This document shows positions 9,110 through 18,580 of a stretch of 64,000 bases of DNA, piece after piece. This DNA is from Myxococcales bacterium (GTDB lineage: Bacteria > Myxococcota_A > UBA9160 > UBA4427). The DNA lies in NCBI GenBank assembly GCA_012960035.1, contig DUBZ01000085.1, positions 1-64,000 of the forward strand, written 5' to 3'. The translations under genes were made by a program, and so were the position numbers. Below the pieces are notes generated by a model. It had not been told where the DNA came from. It saw only the letters and a list, made by a program, of their open reading frames with translations, and did not search any database. Numbering within the stretch: the stretch's first letter is position 1; each line of letters starts with the position of its first letter.

Positions 9110-10077
9110 TGTCGACCTGCAGGGATATCCATCAGCATCGTCATGTTCTTGTTGACCTCGATTGCGCGCGGGAACACGCCTTCTTCGTCGGGCGCGGTAT
9201 CGCTTCCATCTCGTACGCTGTGCAGAACTGTAACGAGGTCGACGAGATCGGCGCGTTCGAGGGTGGGGAGTCCGGATGGCGCCATACGGTGGGCGCCGTA
9301 CAGCGTGGCTGCCTCATCCATGCGGGCCACCATGGCTTCGGTGCTTCGCGTGTAGTCGCCGAGGGAAGATCCTGTGAGGAACGCGAACAATTCGCCGGGA
9401 TAGTACATGTCGCCGGTAAAAAACTGAGCATGCTCCGGGTCTTCAAGAATGATGGAAGACTTCGTATGGCCGGGGGTGTGGTGCACGACCACGCGTCGGC
9501 CGCCAAGATCTACGTCTTCGCCGGGGCTCCACCACTCCGTGATCTTGAGGCTGGGCACTGCGAACCCCTCGACGAAACCGAGGTGCTCCATCTCTTCGAG
9601 GAGAAGCAATCCGCCACTTTCGCGTTCGCGCAGGAAGGGCAGGTCGATCATGGCGCCACCGTCGAGACGGTTGAAGTTGCCCGTGTGGTCGTAGTGGAGA
9701 TGCGACACGACGCTCGTGACCGGTAGCGACGTCAGGCTTCGCACGACAGGGGTGATGTCGCGAACACCTGGGCCCGAGTCGAGCAGGATGGCCCGGGAGG
9801 TCCCGAGCAACAGATAATTGAAGTTGAGCTGGTGGTAGCGCGTTTCTCCAATCGCATAAGTGTCGTCGTCGATCGGAAACACGGTGTAGTAATCATCGAA
9901 CCAGTAGGCGTTGCCACTTTCTTCGACCTGGTCGCCGAGATCGGGGGTCGGCATGGTGGTGGCGATCAGTCGCACGACCAGTTCCCGGTGGTAGCCGGTT
10001 GATACGGACGCGAACCCGAGAGCGACGAGCATCGCAGTCAGAATCGCGACTCCCTGAAAAACTCTTCCCAACTTCAT
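9100..10077 (-). CDS. Metallo-beta-lactamase fold hydrolase, membrane-anchored or secreted
   Basis: 325 residues. An N-terminal hydrophobic segment (about residues 8-25) with a basic start indicates a signal peptide or anchor, so the enzyme is probably periplasmic. The zinc motif HLHYDH is near residue 135. Further ligand regions follow in HHTPGHTKSSI and FTGDMYYPGEL, giving a full binuclear set. Family members hydrolyse lactones, thioesters or other esters; this one cannot be assigned. It is the first gene of the overlapping cluster with the SnoaL-like and ferritin-like genes. Confidence 0.87.
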   Translation of the reverse strand: MKLGRVFQGVAILTAMLVALGFASVSTGYHRELVVRLIATTMPTPDLGDQVEESGNAYWFDDYYTVFPIDDDTYAIGETRYHQLNFNYLLLGTSRAILLDSGPGVRDITPVVRSLTSLPVTSVVSHLHYDHTGNFNRLDGGAMIDLPFLRERESGGLLLLEEMEHLGFVEGFAVPSLKITEWWSPGEDVDLGGRRVVVHHTPGHTKSSIILEDPEHAQFFTGDMYYPGELFAFLTGSSLGDYTRSTEAMVARMDEAATLYGAHRMAPSGLPTLERADLVDLVTVLHSVRDGSDTAPDEEGVFPRAIEVNKNMTMLMDIPAGRQWH

Positions 10078-10189
10078 CCCTTTATCTTCTTGCCGCGCTG
10101 TCTATGCGGGTGTGAGATCATTGCACGTGGGGTGCCGGGCACAAAGCGCTGGCGCTCGAAGCCTTGTCGTATGCCGCCATATGGGTCGC

Positions 10190-10852
10190 TTAGCCGTTGT
10201 TACACGGGCGAAGTTCTAGCGCGACCATGCCCTGCTGTGCCGTCTCGCGAAACAAACCCAACTGCGTCGCAAGTCGTCCGACGGCGTATTTTAGGTTGCT
10301 CTCTTTGCTGGCGCGGTTCACGGTTTCGAGGTCGGTGTGACGTGTTGTGTTGACGCAGCGAAAACGTCCGTTTCGCAGCAGCTCGGCGCGGGTACTCCGC
10401 AAGTTGTTCGCGTCCGCCTTTGCGGCGGGCATGATGACCCAAGCGGAGTCGTCGAAGTCGACGATCCACAATCGTAAATCGTTTGTCTCGCCAGAAGGCT
10501 GGGTTGCACGCAACACGACAACTTCTTCTAACTCGGCCAGCGTGGAGTACGTGGCAAAAAATAGGATGATCGGCGAAACCGCGAGCGCCGCGCGGATGAC
10601 CCACTTGCCCGTACCGTCGCGAACCCTCCATCGTCTCCTTAGACCCACGCCCACGACCAACGCCACGATCGCGGCGCGCAGGTTGCCCTCTTCGGGTGGC
10701 GCGTAAGGCCCCTCGTGTTGCAGTCGAATTGCGAAAACCGCAGCCCCCATCGCGATGAGCAACCATCCCATCGCGGACGGTGTTTCTGCCTTGCCCATGG
10801 CGAGTCGCGCGCAGACCAAAAGAAGAACCAGAAGCATGATGATCGGGATCAT
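10190..10852 (-). CDS. Membrane protein with C-terminal soluble domain, function unknown
   Basis: 220 residues from the ATG at 10852; a longer frame upstream lacks membrane character and overlaps the divergent gene at 10970. Four hydrophobic segments occupy about residues 1-115: MIPIIMLLVLLLVCARLAMG, a second around MGWLLIAMGAAVFAI, a short third and SPIILFFATYSTL. The remaining ~105 residues form a soluble domain with RLWIVDFDDSAWV followed by an Arg/Asn-rich stretch. This loosely recalls split-barrel flavin-binding proteins of the DUF385/pyridoxamine-oxidase type, but the resemblance is weak. Confidence 0.65.
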   Translation of the reverse strand: MIPIIMLLVLLLVCARLAMGKAETPSAMGWLLIAMGAAVFAIRLQHEGPYAPPEEGNLRAAIVALVVGVGLRRRWRVRDGTGKWVIRAALAVSPIILFFATYSTLAELEEVVVLRATQPSGETNDLRLWIVDFDDSAWVIMPAAKADANNLRSTRAELLRNGRFRCVNTTRHTDLETVNRASKESNLKYAVGRLATQLGLFRETAQQGMVALELRPCNNG

Positions 10853-10969
10853 TGTTGTCCGTCCTTTTGGTGGCGCTGCGCTGCGCCGCGTTCGGCGAAG
10901 GGACAGGCTATCACGTTGCAAACCGCGAACCCGCTGCATTCGGACAGGGCAAAATGCTAGTCTGCGCGC

Positions 10970-12137
10970 GTGAAGAACGAAATGCAGTTCGCGACTCGCC
11001 TGACCCAGCAGCTCTTCTGGCTCGCCCGAGACAAGGCGCTCGCCTCGGCGCTCGCCCGGGCGGATGGTGTCCCGAACCAAGTTGATGACATCGACGCGGC
11101 TTGGTTGCAGCGTGCGCTCGAGACCGAATATCCGGGCATTCAGGTCGCGTCCTGTGAGTTCATGGGCGGGCACTCGGGGACCACGACGCGAGAGCGCATT
11201 GGCTTTACCGTTTCGAACGCGCAGACCTTTCCGGACCTACCCGAAACGCTTTTTCTGAAGATTACGCCGAACTCGTTCGGCACCAAAGTGTTTGCCGGAC
11301 TCTTTGGGCTCGGGCGATCTGAAGTTGGCTTCTATGACCACATCGCACAGGACGTGCCGATCCCGATCCCACGTAGCTTTTGTGCGCGATCGGCGAAGCA
11401 CGGCGGGCGCTTCATTATCTTGCTCGAAGATCTCATCGCGCGGGGTTGCCACTTTCCGCAAGGAGATATCGACCTCGGTCAGGCGCGTGCGGTGGTGCAG
11501 TGCTTGGGTCGGTTACATGCCGCGTTTTGGGAGTCGCCTCGGTTCGCGACTGATCTCGCATGGCTCCGAAGTCATGAGAGTCGAAGCAACATTGGTGTCG
11601 AGGCGCTGATGAGCTCTCGCGCGAACGCGCCGTCAATCAAACGCTACAGCGAGCAACTCAGCCCTGCGGTCCGCGAACAGACTCACAAAATTCATGTTCA
11701 CCGCGAAGCCCTTGAGACCTACTGGTCGGGCGGTCCACGCACATTGATCCATGGCGACTGCCACATGGGAAATTTGTTCTTCGAGGGCAGTGAAGCAGGT
11801 TATTTCGACTGGCAGATCGTGCAGCGAGGGCAGGGGATTCGTGACATCTCCTACTTCTTGACAAATTCGGTGACGACCGAGCTGCGTCGCAAAGCCGAAG
11901 AAGAACTACTAGACCTCTATGCAGATCGGCGGTGTTCGCGGCGACGGCGTCGACCCCAAATGGGTGTGGGAACGCTATCGCGCGCACTGTCTCTACGCTT
12001 GGATCTCAAGTTCGGTCACTGCAGCAACACCGGGGCTCCAGCCGGTCGAGGTGGCACGGGCTGCGATGCAGCGTTCGAGTGCGGCGATCGATGACCATCA
12101 AGCGCTCGGCCTGTTGGATGAAATCATCCGACGCTGA
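10970..12137 (+). pseudogene. APH-family phosphotransferase, frameshifted near its 3' end
   Basis: From a GTG at 10970 the frame encodes an aminoglycoside-phosphotransferase/choline-kinase-type protein: GGHSGTTTRERIGF resembles the nucleotide loop, LIHGDCHMGN is the Brenner catalytic loop and YFDWQ holds the metal-binding Asp. Past EELLDLYAD (about 11918) this frame turns into an Arg-rich tail ending at 12094. A second frame continues sensibly from 11919 (QIGGVRGDGVDPKWVW through WERYRAHCLYAW) to a stop at 12137. Joining the two gives a normal C terminus, so a single-base indel lies around 11918-11930. Either the gene is recently inactivated or the assembly has an error here. The substrate is unknown. 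Confidence 0.8.
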
Positions 12138-12209
12138 ATCAATCATTTCAGATGTTGACGAAGTGCTGTGTCAGCATCAGACAAGACCAAGATTGTAGGA
12201 GGAAAATCG

Positions 12210-13370
12210 ATGAGGGCGGTGCTTTACGCACTCACAGCAACCCTGGTCCTCGCGACGGTCTTGTATCTAATCGGGCAAAACATCGAGCGGTTCATCAATC
12301 GAGTCGAACCCCACGTGCTTCCGCCCGTGAGTGATCACGCGCGTACCCTGCATCGTGCTTCGTTTGTTCTGGACATGCACGCAGACACCACGCTCATGCG
12401 CCGGGACCTGCTCGAGCTTTCCGAGTTTGGACATGTGGATCTCCCGAGGTTGGTTCAGGGCGGCGTGGGGCTGCAGTTCTTCACAGTGCCGACCAAGGTC
12501 CCGTTTTCCTGGGACATCCACACAACGAGCGAAGGCGACCCGGACGTCCTACGCGTGTTGGGAACGCTCCGCTGGGGCCCCCTGCGTCGCACCGGTTTGT
12601 TTCGTCGCGCGATGGTTCAAGTGGCGGAAGTCCGCCGTGCGGTCGAACGGTCTAATGGGGTCTTGGTTGCAATCCGTACCCGCAAAGACCTGGAAGCCTT
12701 GCTCGATGCTCGGGCCAATGGCGAGAGTCGCGTAGGCTCGTTGCTTGGGCTCGAAGGCGCGCACGCTCTTGAAGGCGACTTCGAGAATCTGACCCGCTTT
12801 CACGTCGCTGGCGTTCGCATGATCGGGCTTACCCATTTTTTCGACAACGTGTTTGCCGGGTCGGCGCACGGGGTGACGAAGGGCGGGCTTACGTTGGTGG
12901 GGCGAGAACTTGTCAAGCGAATGGTCGACCTCGGCATCATGATCGACCTCGCACATCTTTCCCCGGCCGCCATCGATGACGTTCTCGGGCTGGTCGATGT
13001 GCCCACGGTTGTTTCCCATACGGGCGTGAAAGGCACATGCGACAATCCGCGCAACCTTTCCGACGACCACGTACGCGCGATCGCCGCCGGGGGCGGTGTG
13101 ATCGGCATCGGCTTCTTCCGCATGGCGGTCTGCGGGATCGGGCCAGACGATATCGTCGCGGCGATGCTCCATGTCATTAAGCTCGTCGGCGCCGACCACG
13201 TGGCGCTTGGATCGGACTTTGATGGCGGCGTGACGACTGCCTTTGATGTGAGTCAGCTTGCTTCCGTGACCCAGGCGATGGTTGATGCAAAATTGAGTGA
13301 TGAAGAGATCGTGAAAATTCTCGGCGGGAACACCGTGCGCGTCATGCAGCAGGTACTTCCAGCGGTCTGA
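12210..13370 (+). CDS. Membrane dipeptidase, peptidase family M19
   Basis: 386 residues. The ATG at 12210 is chosen because AGGAGGAAA sits just upstream; an earlier GTG at 12168 is less likely. Residues 1-20 form a membrane anchor or uncleaved signal. M19 zinc ligands are all visible: DMHADT (His-x-Asp), the bridging Glu in GLEGAH, His in DLAHLSP and His in VVSHTG, with GSDFDG near the end. Enzymes of this family cleave dipeptides, often with D-residues, on the outer face of the cytoplasmic membrane. It follows the frameshifted APH gene and precedes a PLD gene on the same strand. Confidence 0.9.
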   Translation: MRAVLYALTATLVLATVLYLIGQNIERFINRVEPHVLPPVSDHARTLHRASFVLDMHADTTLMRRDLLELSEFGHVDLPRLVQGGVGLQFFTVPTKVPFSWDIHTTSEGDPDVLRVLGTLRWGPLRRTGLFRRAMVQVAEVRRAVERSNGVLVAIRTRKDLEALLDARANGESRVGSLLGLEGAHALEGDFENLTRFHVAGVRMIGLTHFFDNVFAGSAHGVTKGGLTLVGRELVKRMVDLGIMIDLAHLSPAAIDDVLGLVDVPTVVSHTGVKGTCDNPRNLSDDHVRAIAAGGGVIGIGFFRMAVCGIGPDDIVAAMLHVIKLVGADHVALGSDFDGGVTTAFDVSQLASVTQAMVDAKLSDEEIVKILGGNTVRVMQQVLPAV

Positions 13371-13496
13371 CGCGTTTTATGGCGCAGGGCGAACCCATTA
13401 CGAAGTGAGGACGAACTGATTCCGAACGAAGCCGCACACATCCCCGCCGCGCAGAATGCCGCGTATCCAGTTCGCGAGGGGAATCGCGTTCGTCCG

Positions 13497-14819
13497 TTGG
13501 TTGATGGCGGGCCGGCGTTTACCCGAATTTGCGAGGCCGTCGAAGCGGCGCGCCATTCGGTCTGGGTCACAGTGGCGTTCCTTGAAAAAGAATTTCGCAT
13601 GCCCGGGGAGCGAGGCAGCCTGTTTGATGTGTTGGATCGCGCGGCCGAGCGCGGCATCGATGTGCGCGTGATCTTTTGGAGCGAGCCGGACATTGCGAGT
13701 CAAATTGCTGACGAGCAGCACTTTCTCGCGTGTGAAGAGCACACCGATTTTCTACACGAGCGTGGCTCGAAGATCCGTGCGCGTTGGGATCGCGTGGCGA
13801 AGTACTGCCAGCACCAAAAAAGCTGGACCGTCGATGCGGGACAAGCGGGCGAAGTCGCGTTCGTAGGCGGCATCAACTTAGACATCGGTTCGGTGTCGGG
13901 GCCCGGACATCCCCGCGATGCGAAAATTCCCTTCGGCAAACCCGTACATGATCTCTACTGCGAGATCGCCGGTCCGGCGGCGACCGATGTCGTGCACAAT
14001 TTCGTTCAACGATGGAACGAAGCGAGCGAGAGGGAGGGTCCATACGGGATCTATCCTGACGTCGACACGGCCGCAGACTTGGGTTTCCCCGAAAAAGTCA
14101 GCCCGAATGTGGGCTCGACGACGGTACAAATTACCCGCAGCGTTTTGCCTGGCTTGTATCGCAACAGCCATCCCACACCGGGGGGCCGGGCGTATGAAAT
14201 TGCCGAGGGTGAGTACAGCATCAAAGAGCAGTACATGGCTGCAATTGCAGCAGCGAAACGGACCATCTACTTCGAAAACCAACTGCTCTTCTGTCCCAGC
14301 ACCATCGCCGCACTTGGCGAAGCGCTTGGGCGTGGGGTTCAGGTCGTCGTGTTGGTTCCCCGGGTCCCCATGTCCGAAGTCACGGCGGCGCGCCAACACC
14401 CACGCGCCGCGCTGCTATTCGAAAGCCTGACTGCGTTGGATCAAAGCGACGACTTTACGTTTGCTGGGTTGGCGGCGAATCGTGAACCCGGCGTCTACGA
14501 AGACATTTACGTGCACGCTAAATTTGCTGCGATTGACGATTGCTGGGCGACCATCGGCTCGACGAACACGATGTTTCGCTCGTTCAAGGGCGACACCGAA
14601 CTCAACGCTTCGTTCTGGGATGCTGAGCTTGTGCGGGCACTGCGAGTTCAGTTGCTGAACGAGCATTTCGGGGAAGACACGAGCGCATTAGACGACCGCG
14701 CGGCCTTTGCGCGCTACCGTGAGGTCGCTCTCGAAAATCGCGAACGGCGCACGGCGGGAAACCCGACCCAGGGTCAAATCGTCGCGATGGACCCGGACAA
14801 GTGGGCTCGTCCCGAATAA
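13497..14819 (+). CDS. Phospholipase D-like protein with two HKD motifs
   Basis: 440 residues from a TTG at 13497. Two PLD halves are evident: HQKSW followed by GGINLD (first HxK) around residue 100 and HAKFAAIDD followed by GSTN (second HxK) near residue 345. The family includes cardiolipin synthases and phospholipases. Protein-like sequence continues in frame upstream of 13497 (NAAYPVREGNRVRPLVDGG) with no ATG or GTG back to 13371, so the true start may be a rare codon such as CTG 13416, or 13497 itself. It follows the dipeptidase by about 125 bp and could share its transcript. Confidence 0.85.
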   Translation: MVDGGPAFTRICEAVEAARHSVWVTVAFLEKEFRMPGERGSLFDVLDRAAERGIDVRVIFWSEPDIASQIADEQHFLACEEHTDFLHERGSKIRARWDRVAKYCQHQKSWTVDAGQAGEVAFVGGINLDIGSVSGPGHPRDAKIPFGKPVHDLYCEIAGPAATDVVHNFVQRWNEASEREGPYGIYPDVDTAADLGFPEKVSPNVGSTTVQITRSVLPGLYRNSHPTPGGRAYEIAEGEYSIKEQYMAAIAAAKRTIYFENQLLFCPSTIAALGEALGRGVQVVVLVPRVPMSEVTAARQHPRAALLFESLTALDQSDDFTFAGLAANREPGVYEDIYVHAKFAAIDDCWATIGSTNTMFRSFKGDTELNASFWDAELVRALRVQLLNEHFGEDTSALDDRAAFARYREVALENRERRTAGNPTQGQIVAMDPDKWARPE

Positions 14820-15110
14820 CGGGCTTTGGGATGGACCGATCGAGGGGGTTCGGACGCACTTTGGTGTGCTTGAGGGGGGCCCCTCGGCTCGGCTTTCTCT
14901 TCAGCAAGGTTCCTCTTTCTTCAGGTCCAACCCGAAATTCCCGATAGGAGTTGGGGAGTTGCCGGTTAGTGAAGCTGTGCCGAGGGTTCGCTTCGTGTGG
15001 ATTGCTGGGATTTGAGATCGCGTAGTATCCGGACCGAAAGCGATTCTTGTTTAAAGAAACTCTGTTTAACGCCAAGCTTCAACCAGGTATGAAAAGGACA
15101 AGCGCCGAGG

Positions 15111-15647
15111 ATGGTTTCGGGAGTCAACACGAACATTCGCCACCGAGGGGTGCTCTTCCACGTGCAGAGCGAGGCGAGTGACATCCAGAACCCTCACATC
15201 CTCACCCACCTGTTTGATGGCGGAAACATCCTCGCATCGATGAAGGGGGAGTACGGCGACAAGCTTGGCTCCGAGAATCTCGATGTTGAAGTGCGCGCGA
15301 TGATGGAGAACCAGCACAAGGACATGCTGCGTGCGCTCACCCGCGGTGAGCACGACGAAGCCATCATTTCGAGAATGGGTGTAGATGTGTTCTACGGGGA
15401 GAAGGGGCAGGACACCGATGTTACTATTCCACCGTCCGAAGTTGCTGAAGCAACTCCGGTCACGGTTGAGTCGCCCGAAGGCGTGCCCACAGTGATGGCA
15501 ATGCCGGAGGGGACCGAGTCGGTGTCGGCGAAGGAGCAGCCGTCGCGCGCCTTCGGAGACAGCGTGGTGAGCCAGAAACCCTTGGACGAAGTCGTACTCG
15601 AATTCCTCGTAGACCACGCACGCAAGCACAAGCGTCCTTCGAAATGA
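15111..15647 (+). CDS. Conserved protein of unknown function upstream of ftsEX
   Basis: 178 residues. The N-terminal ~80 residues (GVLFHVQSEAS, then NPHILTHLFDGGNILAS) follow a pattern I associate with a conserved deltaproteobacterial domain of unknown function. The middle is Glu/Pro-rich and probably disordered, and the C-terminal 25 residues form a basic helix. No signal peptide or membrane segment. The stop overlaps the ftsE start by 4 nt (ATGA), so it is co-translated with the division ABC complex and may work with it; that link is inference. Confidence 0.75.
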   Translation: MVSGVNTNIRHRGVLFHVQSEASDIQNPHILTHLFDGGNILASMKGEYGDKLGSENLDVEVRAMMENQHKDMLRALTRGEHDEAIISRMGVDVFYGEKGQDTDVTIPPSEVAEATPVTVESPEGVPTVMAMPEGTESVSAKEQPSRAFGDSVVSQKPLDEVVLEFLVDHARKHKRPSK

Positions 15648-16369
15648 CCCTGCGAGAGCCCCAGACCGTGGGCTCGGCGGACGGCAGTCCGGTGCGGATG
15701 TATCACGTCACCAAGTCCTTCTTGGCCGGGACGTTCGCGCTGCACGACGTCAGCTTGAGCTTCGAACGCGGAGAGTTTGTTTTTCTTACCGGTTCGAGTG
15801 GTGCGGGCAAGACCACGTTGCTCAAGCATCTATTTGCCGCGGAACGACCGAACGAAGGTCAGATTCTCGTGTTGGGGCGCAACATCGCGCGGCTTGAAGG
15901 CGCCGCGATCCCGTACTTGCGAAGACGGATCGGCGTCGTCTTTCAGGACTTCAAGCTGCTGCAAAATCGAACGATCGAAGAAAACGTCGGCATGGCCCTG
16001 GACGTTCTCGGCACCTCGCGCCGACAGACCCGTACGCGCACGTTCCAAGTGTTAAAGCAAGTCGGCCTGCATCATCGCCGGCTCCACAAGCCGGTTTCTC
16101 TTTCTGGCGGTGAACAGCAACGCGTCGCCATCGCGCGCGCGCTGGTAAACCAACCTGAAATATTGCTCGCCGACGAACCCACGGGAAACCTCGACCCCGA
16201 ACTCACGATTGAGATCATGGATCTCATCGCAGACGCGGCGACCCGGGGCGCCACGGTCATAGTCGCGACCCATGATCTTTCGCTAATCGAACGCTACGGC
16301 AAGCGCACCATCCGTCTTGAAGAGGGTCGGGTGGTCGAAGACAAACCGGCAACCGGACGCGCCGCGTGA
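15644..16369 (+). CDS. ftsE: Cell division ABC transporter ATP-binding protein FtsE
   Basis: 241 residues. Walker A is GSSGAGKTT, the Q-loop is in VVFQDFKLL, the signature is [15 protein letters not shown], Walker B is [11 protein letters not shown] and the switch histidine follows in VATHDLS. Length and motifs match FtsE. With FtsX it forms a septal complex that controls periplasmic peptidoglycan hydrolases through EnvC rather than transporting a solute. Overlaps the genes on both sides by 4 nt. A ~15-residue N-terminal extension precedes the usual start of the domain. Confidence 0.95.
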   Translation: MTLREPQTVGSADGSPVRMYHVTKSFLAGTFALHDVSLSFERGEFVFLTGSSGAGKTTLLKHLFAAERPNEGQILVLGRNIARLEGAAIPYLRRRIGVVFQDFKLLQNRTIEENVGMALDVLGTSRRQTRTRTFQVLKQVGLHHRRLHKPVSLSGGEQQRVAIARALVNQPEILLADEPTGNLDPELTIEIMDLIADAATRGATVIVATHDLSLIERYGKRTIRLEEGRVVEDKPATGRAA

Positions 16370-17277
16370 ACCGGGTCGGGACCGTCATCTATCTGCTGTG
16401 TCGCACCGCCGGGCGCGGGCTTCGCGCTAGCGCGATGACGAGTGTCGCTGCGATCGCGACGATCGCCGTCACCTTGATGTTGGTGGGTTCTTTCGTTTTG
16501 TTGGTCGGGAACATGCGCGGGATGCTCGAGCGCTTCGGTGTCGATTTGCAAGTCACCGCGTACCTCGAATCGACGTTGAGCATGGACGCGGCTCGGGACA
16601 TTGCTTCCAAGGCTGCGACCGTGGAAGGGGTTCACCGGGTCGAACTCATAACCCCCGAAGAAGCCCTCGAACGCTTCAAGCAAACTGCCGGCGGCGAGGC
16701 GCTGATGGAAGGGCTCGACTCGAACCCGCTCCCGGCCTCTCTAGAGATTTCAATGTTGGCAGACCAGCGCACCGCTTACGGGGTGCAAGTGGTCGAACAA
16801 GCGCTCGAAGGTCTGCCCGGGATCGCTGAAATCGCGAAGGGCCAAGAATGGGTCGAAGGCTATACGCGCGCGGCCGCACTGGTTCAGTTTGTTGCGTTGG
16901 GTTTGGGAGCAGTGCTCGCGGTGTCGGCGTTGATGATCGTGGCGAACACGATTCGGCTTGCCCTGTATTCGCGAGAGGATGAACTCGACATCCTGTCTTT
17001 GGTCGGCGCGAGTCGCACATTTATCCGCGTACCGTTTTTGCTCGAAGGCACCATTCAAGGGCTAGCGGGCGGCCTCCTGGCGGTGATGCTTCTTTACGCC
17101 GCCTTCGAAGTCTTCTCGCCGCAGATTCAATTCGGCCTGTCATTCTTTTTGGGTAGCGCAAAGCCGCGGTTCTTCGAATGGAGCGAACTCATTGCGCTCA
17201 TTCTGAGTGGTGCTGCGCTTGGAATGCTGGGCTCCGCCGCTGCGCTATTCGGGTGGCGGGGGACGACGGGCGAGTGA
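16366..17277 (+). CDS. ftsX: Cell division protein FtsX
   Basis: 303 residues with four membrane segments: one near residues 24-45, a large periplasmic loop (about 46-165) that binds the hydrolase activator, then three C-terminal helices (about 168-192, 215-240, 268-295). The phrase DELDILSLVGASRTFIR between helices 2 and 3 is typical of FtsX. Start overlaps ftsE by 4 nt and the stop shares one base with the ATG of the EnvC-like gene, so ftsE-ftsX-envC are translationally linked. Confidence 0.93.
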   Translation: MNRVGTVIYLLCRTAGRGLRASAMTSVAAIATIAVTLMLVGSFVLLVGNMRGMLERFGVDLQVTAYLESTLSMDAARDIASKAATVEGVHRVELITPEEALERFKQTAGGEALMEGLDSNPLPASLEISMLADQRTAYGVQVVEQALEGLPGIAEIAKGQEWVEGYTRAAALVQFVALGLGAVLAVSALMIVANTIRLALYSREDELDILSLVGASRTFIRVPFLLEGTIQGLAGGLLAVMLLYAAFEVFSPQIQFGLSFFLGSAKPRFFEWSELIALILSGAALGMLGSAAALFGWRGTTGE

Positions 17278-18470
17278 TGCGCGACGCACATGTGGAGCGT
17301 GACCCGGCTACGCGCATACACAGTGTGCTTTCTGTAGGTTGGCTTGCGCTGACGCTGGCGCTGGGTGTCAGCGAACCGTGTGTCGCATTTGCGGAGGATT
17401 CGGACGGCGAGCAGCTTCGCGAAATGCGGGAGCAGATCCTCGAAGTGCGCGAGCGCGTCGGCGAACACGAGCGCGAAGAGCGCGCCATCTTCGACGTATT
17501 GTTTGACCTCGATCAAACGATTGACCGCCTCATGGGACAGGTTCGCGAAGCGAATCGCGAAGCCAAAGCGGCGCGCACGAGATTGACAGAAACAACCGCG
17601 CGTGAAACCAAAGCGAGAGCCCAGCTCGACCAAACACGCACCGCAATGAGTCGAAGGGTCGTCGGTCTTTACAAGACAGGCGAAGTTGGACCCCTTCGAG
17701 TCTTGTTTTCGTCGGGCTCTTTGCCCGAGCTGCTGAGCCGCGCTTCCTTCCTTCGCAAAGTTCTCGAGCACGACGCCGATCTTGTTGGCCGCTTTCGTCG
17801 AGAGTCTGCGGCACTTGATATCCTGCGCGAAGAGGCGAAAGAGAGTGCCACGCGACGAGATGCAGCCGCTGCGAAGCTCGAGACGCGGAGCCTTTCTCTG
17901 GGTCACGAACGGAAGTCGAAGGCACTGCTCCTTGCACGGGTACGCGATGACCGCGCGATGGAGCGCGGTGTGCTGGTCGAACTAGAGCGGGCGTCACGGG
18001 CACTCGAAGAGAAGCTGGTGGCGCTCGGCGAAACAAGTGGTGGTGGGGGAGCCGACCTTTCGTCGGCCGATTTTCATGTGTTGCGTGGCAAGCTCCAGCA
18101 GCCCATTCAAGGCGACGTGGTTTCGAAGTTTGGTGTGGCGGTCGACGCAGAGTTCCACACTGAAACGTTTCACAAGGGCGTTGAGTTTGGCGTTGCGCTC
18201 GGTGAAACCGTGCGTGCAGTTGCATTTGGAGAAGTGCGCTACGCGGGTTGGTTTCGAGGTTACGGCAAAGTTGTGATTCTCGATCACGGGGGGCAGTACT
18301 TTACCGTGTCGGGGCACCTCGGAGACATCGATGTCAAGGTTGGGCAGAGGGTGGGTCAAGGAGTCAAGCTCGGCGCGTCGGGCGACACTGGATCGCTTAC
18401 TGGGCCGAGTTTCTACTTTGAGATCCGGCAGGGGAGAGAACCGCTTGATCCAGCCGAATGGTTTGAGTGA
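17277..18470 (+). CDS. envC: EnvC-like murein hydrolase activator (degenerate LytM/M23 domain)
   Basis: 397 residues from the ATG at 17277, which overlaps the ftsX stop (TGATG). A signal peptide covers about residues 20-40 (ending CVAFA), a long coiled coil runs to ~230, and a LytM/M23 domain fills residues ~275-397. Its zinc site is altered: the HxxxD pair reads HKGVE (Glu303 in place of Asp), SGH keeps His347, and the last His of the LHFEIR motif is Tyr (FYFEIR, residue 380). Such decay is typical of EnvC, which activates amidases instead of cutting peptidoglycan itself. Context with ftsEX strongly supports this role. Confidence 0.9.
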   Translation: MRDAHVERDPATRIHSVLSVGWLALTLALGVSEPCVAFAEDSDGEQLREMREQILEVRERVGEHEREERAIFDVLFDLDQTIDRLMGQVREANREAKAARTRLTETTARETKARAQLDQTRTAMSRRVVGLYKTGEVGPLRVLFSSGSLPELLSRASFLRKVLEHDADLVGRFRRESAALDILREEAKESATRRDAAAAKLETRSLSLGHERKSKALLLARVRDDRAMERGVLVELERASRALEEKLVALGETSGGGGADLSSADFHVLRGKLQQPIQGDVVSKFGVAVDAEFHTETFHKGVEFGVALGETVRAVAFGEVRYAGWFRGYGKVVILDHGGQYFTVSGHLGDIDVKVGQRVGQGVKLGASGDTGSLTGPSFYFEIRQGREPLDPAEWFE

Positions 18471-18580
18471 GCGGACCGAACAAGCCGCGCGATTGAAGGA
18501 GCCGATCGGGGCGTTGGTTCCTGAGGCAAGCTAGGTTTGGCGCGGGAATAAGAGGCCACGGGTGTAAAGGGGGGGGGAAG

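Noticed and set aside
14860..14885. GAGGGG/CCCCTC inverted repeat as a terminator
   Set aside because: The loop would be only two bases and no T-run follows.
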